A stretch of 11,215 nt of DNA from UMGS1474 sp050946775 (GTDB lineage: Bacteria > Bacillota > Clostridia > Oscillospirales > Acutalibacteraceae): assembly GCA_050946775.1 (NCBI GenBank), contig JBMNVL010000065.1, positions 1 through 11,215 of the forward strand, in the 5' to 3' direction. Under the pieces are notes generated by a model. That model was not told the origin of the DNA, ran no database searches, and worked only from the letters and a program-made list of their open reading frames with translations. Below are positions 1 through 6,100 of the stretch, in pieces (position 1 is the stretch's first letter; each line of letters begins with the position of its first letter). The translations under genes and the position numbers were made by a program.

Positions 1-516
1 AGGGCCGACTTCTTTGGCAAGCGATCGGGTCATCCCGATCAATCCAGCTTTGACGGTGGAATACGCCACCTCACAGGATCCGCCGACCATCCCCCAAATG
101 GAGGAAACCAGTACAATGGCGCCGTTTTGACGGCGGATCATCCCCGGCAATACTGCCTGACAGGCAAAATACGCGCCGTCCAGATGCACCCGGGTCATCT
201 GCCGCCAATCGTCAAGGGTGGTTTCGGTGAACAATTGCTGCCGGGCGATGCCGGCGCTGTGGACCAGCCCGTCGATATGCCCGAAACGGCGTTCAGCAAA
301 AGCCGCTGCCGCCTGCATCTCGGCTTGGTCGCCGACGTCGGCGCAGACGACGGCCGCGTCGGCTCCGGCGTCCGTCAGTTCCTTTTCCAATGCTCTGGCG
401 GCCGATTCATGCCGGTGATACTGAAGCAATACGCCCCAACCGTCCGCCGCCAACCGACGGGCGATCGCCTGACCGATCCCGCCGCTGGCGCCGGTGATCC
501 AAACGTTACGTTTCAT
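1..516 (-). CDS. ymfI: SDR-family NADPH-dependent reductase, YmfI/FabG-like (3' end cut by window edge)
   Basis: The first 172 residues of a short-chain dehydrogenase/reductase are present; the C-terminal third lies beyond position 1. The N-terminal dinucleotide-binding motif is TGASGGIG (residues 8-15). The active site is Ser139, Tyr152 and Lys156 (YSTVK). The signature SSIWGMVGGSCEV (138-150) resembles the YmfI group more than classical FabG. In Bacillus subtilis YmfI reduces a 5-aminopentanone group on translation elongation factor P; FabG reduces 3-oxoacyl-ACP in fatty acid synthesis. Two usual SDR asparagines are not Asn: NNAG reads HSAG (87-90) and the VNLxG position reads VHLDG (110-114). 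The ATG overlaps the mutY stop (ATGA, 513-516), with AGGGAGG at 524-530 giving 7-base spacing. It is the last visible gene of the operon. SDR membership is certain; the YmfI assignment is likely, but no EF-P gene is visible to support it. Confidence 0.75.
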   Translation of the reverse strand, partial: MKRNVWITGASGGIGQAIARRLAADGWGVLLQYHRHESAARALEKELTDAGADAAVVCADVGDQAEMQAAAAFAERRFGHIDGLVHSAGIARQQLFTETTLDDWRQMTRVHLDGAYFACQAVLPGMIRRQNGAIVLVSSIWGMVGGSCEVAYSTVKAGLIGMTRSLAKEVGP

Positions 517-1592
517 GGCGTTTCCTCCCTTTTCAGCAGTTCCGGCAGCTGCCGCGCGTAGGCGCGAAAAGTGCTGGGCAGCGCGAAAGAAGACCGCAGG
601 CGCGCTTCGTCCGCCCAAACGCAGCCCACAGGGGTTTTATCCTGCACGGCGTTGAACGCGAAGCCGACCATCTTCCATTCGATATGGGAAAACAAATGCC
701 GCGCTTCGCCAAGCGATCGCGTCATCTCGACCGGCGCGCCCAAAAAATCCACAGCGGCTTTTGAGGCGCTGGCGGCGTCCAGTCGACCGTCTGCCGACGG
801 CAATTCCCACAGATTGGCCAGCAGTCCCGTTGGTTCCCGTCGGTGAAGCAAAACCCGCCCGTTTCGGACGATCACCAGCACGGTGCGCTCCTCGGGCCGT
901 TTTGGCTTTTTGGGCGAACGCACCGGCAATTCGGCGGCGACGCCTTCACGGCAGCCGGCGCACAGATCCCGCAGCGGACAGCGCTCGCAAAGCGGCGCGG
1001 TATTGGGCAGGCACACCGTTTCCCCGAGCTCCATGATCGCCTGGGTGAATACCCCCGGACGGTCGGCGGGCACCATTTGCCTGACCAGCTCGGTGAAGGC
1101 TTTTTTGACCGCGGGCTTGAGCACGTCCTGCCGGCTGGCGGTCAGGCGGGATATGACCCGCAACACGTTGCCGTCCACCGCCGGCACCGGGATACCGAAG
1201 GAGATCGAAGCGATCGCCCCGGCGGTATATTCCCCTATCCCCGGCAAGGTCAGCAAATCATCATACGACGCGGGCAAAGAGCCGCCATACACGTCCACGA
1301 CGCGCACGGCGGCTTTTTTGAGGTTACGGGCCCGGCTGTAGTAGCCGAGCCCTTCCCACAGCTTCAATAAAGCGTCCTCTTCCACGTTGGCGAGATCCGC
1401 AACCGTTGGCAGCGCATCCATAAACCGCCGGTAATAGCCCAGTGCGGCCTCGATACGCGTTTGCTGCAGCATGATCTCGGAGACCCAAACGTGATAAGGA
1501 TCGGTATCCCGCCGCCAGGGAAAATCCCGGCCGACGGCGGCATACCATTCCACCAGCCGCGGCGTCCATTCCGGATGCGGCTTATTCGGCAT
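513..1592 (-). CDS. mutY: A/G-specific adenine DNA glycosylase MutY
   Basis: MutY removes adenine mispaired with 8-oxoguanine in base excision repair, preventing G:C to T:A transversions. The 359-residue length is normal for the family. The helix-hairpin-helix glycosylase core has VSEIMLQQT with catalytic Glu39, the hairpin LPGIGEYTAGAI (116-127), and VDGNVLRV with catalytic Asp140. The iron-sulfur cluster ligands are Cys194, Cys202, Cys205 and Cys211 (spacing 7, 2, 5). Residues from about 235 to the end form the NUDIX-like domain that recognises 8-oxoguanine. The ATG at 1592 lies inside the last codons of mscL (11-base overlap) and is preceded by GGAGG (1599-1603) with 6-base spacing, which fixes the start. 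The stop overlaps the start of the reductase gene as ATGA. This points to translational coupling within the operon. Confidence 0.95.
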   Translation of the reverse strand: MPNKPHPEWTPRLVEWYAAVGRDFPWRRDTDPYHVWVSEIMLQQTRIEAALGYYRRFMDALPTVADLANVEEDALLKLWEGLGYYSRARNLKKAAVRVVDVYGGSLPASYDDLLTLPGIGEYTAGAIASISFGIPVPAVDGNVLRVISRLTASRQDVLKPAVKKAFTELVRQMVPADRPGVFTQAIMELGETVCLPNTAPLCERCPLRDLCAGCREGVAAELPVRSPKKPKRPEERTVLVIVRNGRVLLHRREPTGLLANLWELPSADGRLDAASASKAAVDFLGAPVEMTRSLGEARHLFSHIEWKMVGFAFNAVQDKTPVGCVWADEARLRSSFALPSTFRAYARQLPELLKREETP

Positions 1593-2088
1593 TCGCTTCC
1601 TCCAACTTCGAGGTGCAATGCGGGCAACGGGTCGCCTTGATCGGGATCTCGCTCAGGCAGAACGGGCATTCCTTGGTGGTGGGCTCTTCCTCGACTTCTT
1701 CCTTCTTCTTGATGTTCTTCAGTTTGTTGATCGCCTTGACCATCAGGAAGATGATCAGCGCCATGATCAGGAAATTGATGACGGCGGTAATGAACGCGCC
1801 GTAATTGAAGGTGGAAGCACCGGCCTCCTGGGCCTCCGCCAAGGTTTTATAAACCGTTTCGACCCCGTCGGGATACCGCAGCACCACGAACTGATCGGCA
1901 AAATTCGCGCCGCCGGTCAGCAAACCGACGAACGGCATGATCAGATCGTTGATCACCGAATTGACGATCGCCTGAAAGGCGCCGCCGATGATCACGCCGA
2001 CGGCCAGATCGATCACGTTGCCGCGCAGAGCGAACTCCTTGAACTCGCCCAAAAAGCCGCCCGCTTTCTTTTTCACGTCTTTGCTCAT
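1582..2088 (-). CDS. mscL: Large-conductance mechanosensitive channel MscL with C-terminal zinc ribbon
   Basis: MscL is a homopentameric inner-membrane channel that opens under membrane tension and releases solutes on sudden osmotic downshift. The protein has 168 residues; E. coli MscL has 136. The amphipathic N-terminal helix is followed by the TM1 signature FALRGNVIDLAVGVIIG (19-35) and GAF. The extracellular loop is about residues 58-96, and TM2 about 97-118. After a Lys/Glu-rich linker (about 121-139), the usual cytoplasmic helical bundle is replaced by a CxxC-x10-CxxC zinc ribbon (Cys141, 144, 155, 158). I chose the ATG at 2088 (MSKDVKKK). The reading frame extends further upstream, but that stretch overlaps the exonuclease gene and is not MscL-like. 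An AGGGGA sequence lies just before the start, and the start overlaps the exonuclease stop as ATGA. Family identity is firm; a regulatory or structural role for the zinc ribbon is inference. Confidence 0.95.
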   Translation of the reverse strand: MSKDVKKKAGGFLGEFKEFALRGNVIDLAVGVIIGGAFQAIVNSVINDLIMPFVGLLTGGANFADQFVVLRYPDGVETVYKTLAEAQEAGASTFNYGAFITAVINFLIMALIIFLMVKAINKLKNIKKKEEVEEEPTTKECPFCLSEIPIKATRCPHCTSKLEEANAE

Positions 2089-2960
2089 AAGGATTCCCCT
2101 TTCGTTTCTTCCGCCGGTGGCGGTGTTTTCTTCACAAGCTTGCGCTTGATCAAAACCGTATCGTACATCTGCTTGCATTGAACCCGGCCAATATACGCCT
2201 GATCACAGGCGGGACAATGCAAATCGGCGCAAAAAGCGCTGTTGCGATAGGAATAAGGCTTTTTCTCCCGCAGCGTCCGTCCGCAATCGGGACAGGCAAA
2301 CCGCCAGGACGCGGGATCGAGCGACACCGCGTCGATATCCCGCAAAATGTAGGGCTTGAAAAGCAACCGCTCGTAAAACCGGCGATCGGTCTTGCATAGC
2401 GCCTGCGCCAGCGTTTGAGGATCGCCGACCTGCCGCAGTACCCGCGCCGTCAGGACGCTGTCGCCCAGGGCGCGGTGATTTTCCATTCCGTCGGTGGGGA
2501 TCCCCAGTTGCTCGCAGGCGTTGCGCAGCCCTAACTGCTGCCCGGTCGCGATCCCCATTTGCTGCTGGCAGTAGCGCTGTGCGTCAGCGTAATGGGTCAT
2601 CAGCGGGATAGATTCCCGGCGACGGAAGAACCGGAAATTCTCGATCAGCACCAGCAGATCGGTCTGGCTCCAGGTCAAAAACGCCGCTTCCCCGGGGCCG
2701 ATCCATCGGCGAAATGCCGCCATCGCTTCCTCAAAGGTGGTGCCGTCCTCCAGCTCTTCCGGCTCGAAGTGGGTCAGGTCTTTTACGATGGTAGACAGCT
2801 TTTTGCTGATGATCGGCCGAATGGTGACGTGAAACCGATCGATCTCTCGCAACCCGTCATCCAGCTTGACCGCGCCGATGTCGATGATCTCGTTGAAATA
2901 ACCGTGCGCCCGCTTGGAGTAAGCGCCGTTCCATTCCAGATCCGTAACGATATAGACGAT
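2085..2960 (-). CDS. DEDDh-family 3'-5' exonuclease (DnaQ-like) with C-terminal zinc ribbon; start codon non-canonical or uncertain
   Basis: This belongs to the RNase T/DnaQ exonuclease superfamily, which hydrolyses nucleotides from 3' ends with two metal ions; the substrate is unknown. Numbering from an assumed start at 2960 gives 291 residues. Exo I is DLEWN (Asp7, Glu9). Exo II is in TWSQTD (Asp101). Exo III is HRALGD (His162, Asp167), the DEDDh type. The C-terminus carries CxxC (223, 226), Cys244, CxxC (249, 252) and Cys262, suggesting one or two zinc sites, then a basic tail. The frame opens at a stop at 2994-2996 and holds no ATG, GTG, TTG or CTG before Exo I. The first such codon after it is a TTG at 2852, which would delete the Exo I catalytic residues. 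An ATC at 2960 aligns with the family's usual first Met, 9 bases after an AAAGGAG. The gene lies 14 bases after the histidine-triad gene and overlaps mscL by 4. Its 3' end is certain; its start is not. Confidence 0.85.
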   Translation of the reverse strand: MVYIVTDLEWNGAYSKRAHGYFNEIIDIGAVKLDDGLREIDRFHVTIRPIISKKLSTIVKDLTHFEPEELEDGTTFEEAMAAFRRWIGPGEAAFLTWSQTDLLVLIENFRFFRRRESIPLMTHYADAQRYCQQQMGIATGQQLGLRNACEQLGIPTDGMENHRALGDSVLTARVLRQVGDPQTLAQALCKTDRRFYERLLFKPYILRDIDAVSLDPASWRFACPDCGRTLREKKPYSYRNSAFCADLHCPACDQAYIGRVQCKQMYDTVLIKRKLVKKTPPPAEETKGESL

Positions 2961-2969
2961 GGCGATGCG

Positions 2970-2976
2970 CTCCTTT
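2970..2976 (-). promoter_or_regulatory. Shine-Dalgarno sequence of the exonuclease gene
   Basis: AAAGGAG overlaps the stop codon of the upstream histidine-triad gene, reading TAAAGGAG. It is 9 bases from the ATC at 2960 and 3 bases from the ATC at 2966. Its presence argues that translation begins near 2960 rather than at the TTG 118 bases further on, even though no canonical start codon is in frame here. Confidence 0.7.
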
Positions 2977-3307
2977 ACCCCATGATACCGAGTTTACGCC
3001 CGGCGAGAATATGAAAATGCAGATGATGCACCGTTTGGCCGGCCATCGGACCGCAGTTGGACACCACCCGGAAATCCCCGACGTTCTGCTCCCCGGCAAT
3101 TTTGGCGATGACCTCAAAAATGCGCGCCACGACGGGAGCGTTTTCGGGGGTAATCGCCGCGACGGAATCGATATGCGTTTTGGGGATCACCAGAATATGG
3201 GTCGGCGCCTGGGGATCGATGTCCCGGAACGCCAGCACGTCGTCGTCCTCATAAACCTTGGTGGACGGGATCTCGCCCGCGGCGATCTTGCAAAACAAGC
3301 AGTCCAT
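2975..3307 (-). CDS. hinT: HINT-type histidine-triad (HIT) nucleoside phosphoramidase/hydrolase
   Basis: HINT proteins hydrolyse nucleoside phosphoramidates and also aminoacyl-adenylates, using the middle His of the triad as nucleophile; they are dimeric cytosolic enzymes. The protein is 110 residues, normal for the branch. It has an N-terminal CxxC (Cys3, Cys6; a zinc site in some homologues), the FCKI-GEIP and VYEDDDVLAF regions, PQAPTHILVIPK (32-43), and the histidine triad His95-Leu-His97-Phe-His99 near the C-terminus. The ATG at 3307 has GGAG at 3316-3319 with 8-base spacing. It follows alaS by 17 bases and is almost certainly co-transcribed with it. This is suggestive because AlaRS makes alanyl-AMP and HINT enzymes can destroy leaked aminoacyl-AMP, but the link is inference. 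Confidence 0.93.
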   Translation of the reverse strand: MDCLFCKIAAGEIPSTKVYEDDDVLAFRDIDPQAPTHILVIPKTHIDSVAAITPENAPVVARIFEVIAKIAGEQNVGDFRVVSNCGPMAGQTVHHLHFHILAGRKLGIMG

Positions 3308-3324
3308 ACCGGTATCTCCTTTCC

Positions 3325-5967
3325 TTACTTCGCCTGATCCGCCACGATGGCGTCCACCGCGCGGATGGCGTCGTCGACCTTGGTCAGATCTTTACCGCCG
3401 CCCTGCGCCATGTCGGGACGGCCGCCGCCCTTGCCGTCACAAAGGGCGGTCACGTCCTTGATGATCTTGCCGGCGTGTGCGCCCTTGGCGATCGCCGCCG
3501 CCGACGCCACGCAAACGAAGGATACCGTGCCGGCGGTTTCGTCAATGCCGGCGAAAAGCGCCACCGCCGGGGCGTCGCCCACCAGATCCTTGGCGCGGTT
3601 GCCCATCTCCCGCACGGCGTCAGAGCCGACGCCGGTAAAGGCCGCCGACACGATCTTGACGCCGCCGACCTCACGGGCTTTTTCCAACAGTTTTTCCACC
3701 TGCTGCGCCGCCTGACCGGCCTTGATCTCCTCCAGCTCCTTCTGCGCGGCCTTCAGCTCGGCCATCAACTGCGCCGCCCGGCGTGACAGATCGTCCGGCC
3801 CGTTGGCCTTGATGGTCTCGGCGGTATAGTCGAGCGTCTGCTTTTGATCGTCCATGATCTCCAGCAGATTCCACCCGGTCACCGCTTCGATCCGCCGCAC
3901 GCCGGACGCGACCGACCCTTCGGACACCACGCGGAACAAGCCCAGCTTGCCGGTGTTGTCCACGTGTGTGCCGCCGCAAAGCTCGATGGAATGGTCGCCC
4001 ATCTTCACAACCCGCACCACGTCGCCGTATTTTTCGCCGAACAGCGCCATGGCGCCCAGCTTTTTCGCTTCTTCAATGGGCATTTCCCGCTTGTCGACCG
4101 GCAGATCCTCGAGGATCCAGCGGTTGACCAGCGTTTCGACCTGGCGCAGCTCGTCGGCGGTCAACGCCGAGAAATGGGTAAAGTCGAACCGCACCCGTTT
4201 GGGATCGACCAACTGACCGGCCTGCTCCACGTGGGTGCCCAGCACCTGACGCAGCGCCGCCTGCAGCAAGTGCGCCGCCGAGTGGTTGCGCATGGTGGCC
4301 AGACGGGTCGGCTCGTCCACCGCGGCAGTCAGCGCGTCGCCCACGGACAACTCACCGCTGATCAGCTCGCCAATGTGGGCGATCACGCCGTTATGACCCT
4401 TGACGGTGTTTTCCACCTTGAACTGAGCACCCTCTCCGGTCAGCAGGCCGATATCGCCCACCTGACCGCCGCTTTCGGCGTAGAACGGGGTGGTATCCAG
4501 CACCACCATCGCCTTTTCACCGGCGGAAAGGGAATCCGTCGTTTCGTTGGCGCGGATGATCGCCGTCACCTTGGCGTCGGCGGTCATCTTCCCGTAGCCG
4601 ACGAAGGCGCCGGGCGTGAGCTGCTCCAGCACGTTGGCCTGGTTTTTCCAGGCGTTGGTATCGTCGCTGCTCTGGGCGCTGCGGGCACGTTCCCGCTGCT
4701 CCGCCATCCGTTTGGCAAAGGCCTCCTCGTCCACCGTCAGGCCCTTTTCCTCCAGGATATCCTGGGTCAGATCCAGCGGGAAGCCGTAGGTGTCGTACAG
4801 CATAAAGGCGTCGTCGCCCGACAGGACTTTGCCGTCCAGCTTGGAAAGCATGTCGTCCAGCAGCGAAAGGCCGCTGTCGATGGTTTTGGAAAAGGCGGTT
4901 TCCTCCACGTGGATCAGCTTGGTGATGAAATCCTTTTTCTCGGAAAGCTCGGGATAGGCGTCTCGGTTTTCGTGGATGACCGTCTCGCAGACCTCGTACA
5001 GGAAGGGCTTATGGATCCCCAGCAGCCGTCCGTGGCGCGCGGCGCGGCGAAGCAGACGACGCAGCACGTAGCCGCGGCCTTCGTTGGAAGGCATCACACC
5101 GTCGCCGATCATAAAGGTGGTGGAGCGGATGTGGTCGGTGATTACCCGCAGGGACACGTCTTTTTTGGGATCGTCGCCGTAATGCACCCCGGCAATCCGG
5201 CTGACGTGCTTCATGATATTTTGAACGGTGTCGACCTCGAACAGGTTGTTGACGCCCTGCATGATGCAGGCCAGACGCTCCAGCCCCATGCCGGTGTCGA
5301 TGTTGGGATGATCCAGCGGCGCATAGTTGCCCGCACCGTCGCTGTCGAACTGGGTGAAGACCAGATTCCAGAATTCCACGTAACGGTCGCAGTCGCAGCC
5401 GACGCCGCAGGTGGGCTTGCCGCAGCCGAACTGCTCGCCCCGGTCAAAATACAGCTCCGAGCAAGGGCCGCAGGGACCGGTGCCGTGTTCCCAGAAGTTG
5501 TCTTCCTTTCCCAAACGGACCAGATGATCGGGCGAGACGCCCACCTCGTTGGTCCAGATATCAAAGGCCTGATCGTCGTCCTGATAGATGCTGATCCAGA
5601 TCCGGTCGACCGGCAGATCCAGCACCTTGGTGCAGAATTCCCACGCCCAGGCGGTGGCTTCATGCTTGAAATAGTCGCCGAAGCTGAAGTTGCCCAGCAT
5701 TTCAAAATAGGTGCCGTGACGGGCGGTTTTGCCCACCCGCTCGATGTCGGGGGTGCGGATGCATTTCTGGCAGGTGGTCACCCGTTTACGGGGCGGCGTG
5801 ATTTCGCCGGTGAAATACTTTTTCATGGGCGCCATACCGGAATTGATCAACAAAAGGGATTTGTCGTTTTGCGGGATCAGCCCAAAGCTGGGCAGCCGCA
5901 AATGTCCCTTGCTCTCAAAAAAAGAAAGATACTTTTCCCGCAGCTCGTTCAAGCCTGTCCACTGCAT
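3325..5967 (-). CDS. alaS: Alanyl-tRNA synthetase
   Basis: AlaRS is a class II synthetase that charges tRNA-Ala and edits mischarged Ser- and Gly-tRNA. It is full length at 880 residues. The catalytic core includes motif 2 (FEMLGNFSFGDYF, 88-100) and motif 3 (GMGLERL, 226-232). A cysteine-rich insertion (Cys182, 187, 191, 193), GCGKPTCGVGCDCDRY, is common in related Firmicutes. The editing domain has His562, His566, Cys664 and His668 (HSAAH and CGGTH) as the zinc site. The C-Ala/DHHA1 domain ends with GGGRPDMAQGGGKD. The ATG at 5967 is the first possible start, because an in-frame TAA lies 9 bases before it. The AAAGGAG at 5979-5985 is somewhat distant (11 bases). It is the first gene of the six-gene operon, driven by a consensus promoter at 6007-6035. 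Confidence 0.98.
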   Translation of the reverse strand: MQWTGLNELREKYLSFFESKGHLRLPSFGLIPQNDKSLLLINSGMAPMKKYFTGEITPPRKRVTTCQKCIRTPDIERVGKTARHGTYFEMLGNFSFGDYFKHEATAWAWEFCTKVLDLPVDRIWISIYQDDDQAFDIWTNEVGVSPDHLVRLGKEDNFWEHGTGPCGPCSELYFDRGEQFGCGKPTCGVGCDCDRYVEFWNLVFTQFDSDGAGNYAPLDHPNIDTGMGLERLACIMQGVNNLFEVDTVQNIMKHVSRIAGVHYGDDPKKDVSLRVITDHIRSTTFMIGDGVMPSNEGRGYVLRRLLRRAARHGRLLGIHKPFLYEVCETVIHENRDAYPELSEKKDFITKLIHVEETAFSKTIDSGLSLLDDMLSKLDGKVLSGDDAFMLYDTYGFPLDLTQDILEEKGLTVDEEAFAKRMAEQRERARSAQSSDDTNAWKNQANVLEQLTPGAFVGYGKMTADAKVTAIIRANETTDSLSAGEKAMVVLDTTPFYAESGGQVGDIGLLTGEGAQFKVENTVKGHNGVIAHIGELISGELSVGDALTAAVDEPTRLATMRNHSAAHLLQAALRQVLGTHVEQAGQLVDPKRVRFDFTHFSALTADELRQVETLVNRWILEDLPVDKREMPIEEAKKLGAMALFGEKYGDVVRVVKMGDHSIELCGGTHVDNTGKLGLFRVVSEGSVASGVRRIEAVTGWNLLEIMDDQKQTLDYTAETIKANGPDDLSRRAAQLMAELKAAQKELEEIKAGQAAQQVEKLLEKAREVGGVKIVSAAFTGVGSDAVREMGNRAKDLVGDAPAVALFAGIDETAGTVSFVCVASAAAIAKGAHAGKIIKDVTALCDGKGGGRPDMAQGGGKDLTKVDDAIRAVDAIVADQAK

Positions 5968-6006
5968 GATTTCTTACGCTCCTTTGGCCAAAATAATACA
6001 AAGTAA

Positions 6007-6035
6007 ATTATAAGGCAATCGACTCTTTTTGTCAA
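6007..6035 (-). promoter_or_regulatory. Consensus sigma-A promoter of the alaS operon
   Basis: On the minus strand TTGACA (6030-6035), a 17-base spacer and TATAAT (6007-6012) match both consensus hexamers exactly at ideal spacing. Transcription should begin near position 6000, leaving a leader of about 33 bases before the alaS ATG. That is too short for a T-box leader. The promoter sits about 20 bases downstream of the pfkA terminator, so the alaS operon is an independent unit. Confidence 0.9.
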
Positions 6036-6056
6036 TATAAAAGCCGGGCAAAGGAT

Positions 6057-6088
6057 ACAAAAAAGCGGCAGGGACTTCCCTGCCGCTT
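6057..6088 (-). terminator. Rho-independent terminator after pfkA
   Basis: On the minus strand, AGCGGCAGGG and CCCTGCCGCT form a 10-base-pair, GC-rich stem with the tetraloop AAGT. It is followed directly by TTTTTTG (run of six T). It begins about 13 bases after the pfkA stop. On the plus strand the hairpin is not followed directly by a T run, so it appears to act only for pfkA. Confidence 0.93.
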
Positions 6089-6100
6089 GAAGGCGATTTT

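Noticed and set aside
948..1015. Seven residues between the first two iron-sulfur cysteines of MutY, against six in E. coli.
   Set aside because: I recall this spacing in other Firmicute MutY proteins, so it is probably not an anomaly; all four cysteines are present.
2089..2178. A longer MscL start at 2178.
   Set aside because: The extra 30 residues are the overlapping exonuclease gene read in another frame; the ATG at 2088 gives the family-typical N-terminus and has a nearby purine-rich site.
2085..2852. Starting the exonuclease at the TTG at 2852.
   Set aside because: It would remove the Exo I catalytic residues Asp7 and Glu9, which are present in frame just upstream and preceded by a ribosome binding site.
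5983..5992. Palindrome TTTGGCCAAA next to the alaS ribosome binding site as an operator.
   Set aside because: A ten-base palindrome with no loop and no second copy in the window is weak evidence on its own.
3844..6006. A 720-codon open frame on the plus strand opposite alaS; similar long frames lie opposite pfkA (6116-7162) and dnaE (7706-8902).
   Set aside because: The minus-strand genes are complete and unmistakable. GC-rich codon use with few TTA, CTA and TCA codons opens long antisense frames. Their His/Gln/Gly/Arg-rich translations match no family I know, and none has a convincing ribosome binding site.
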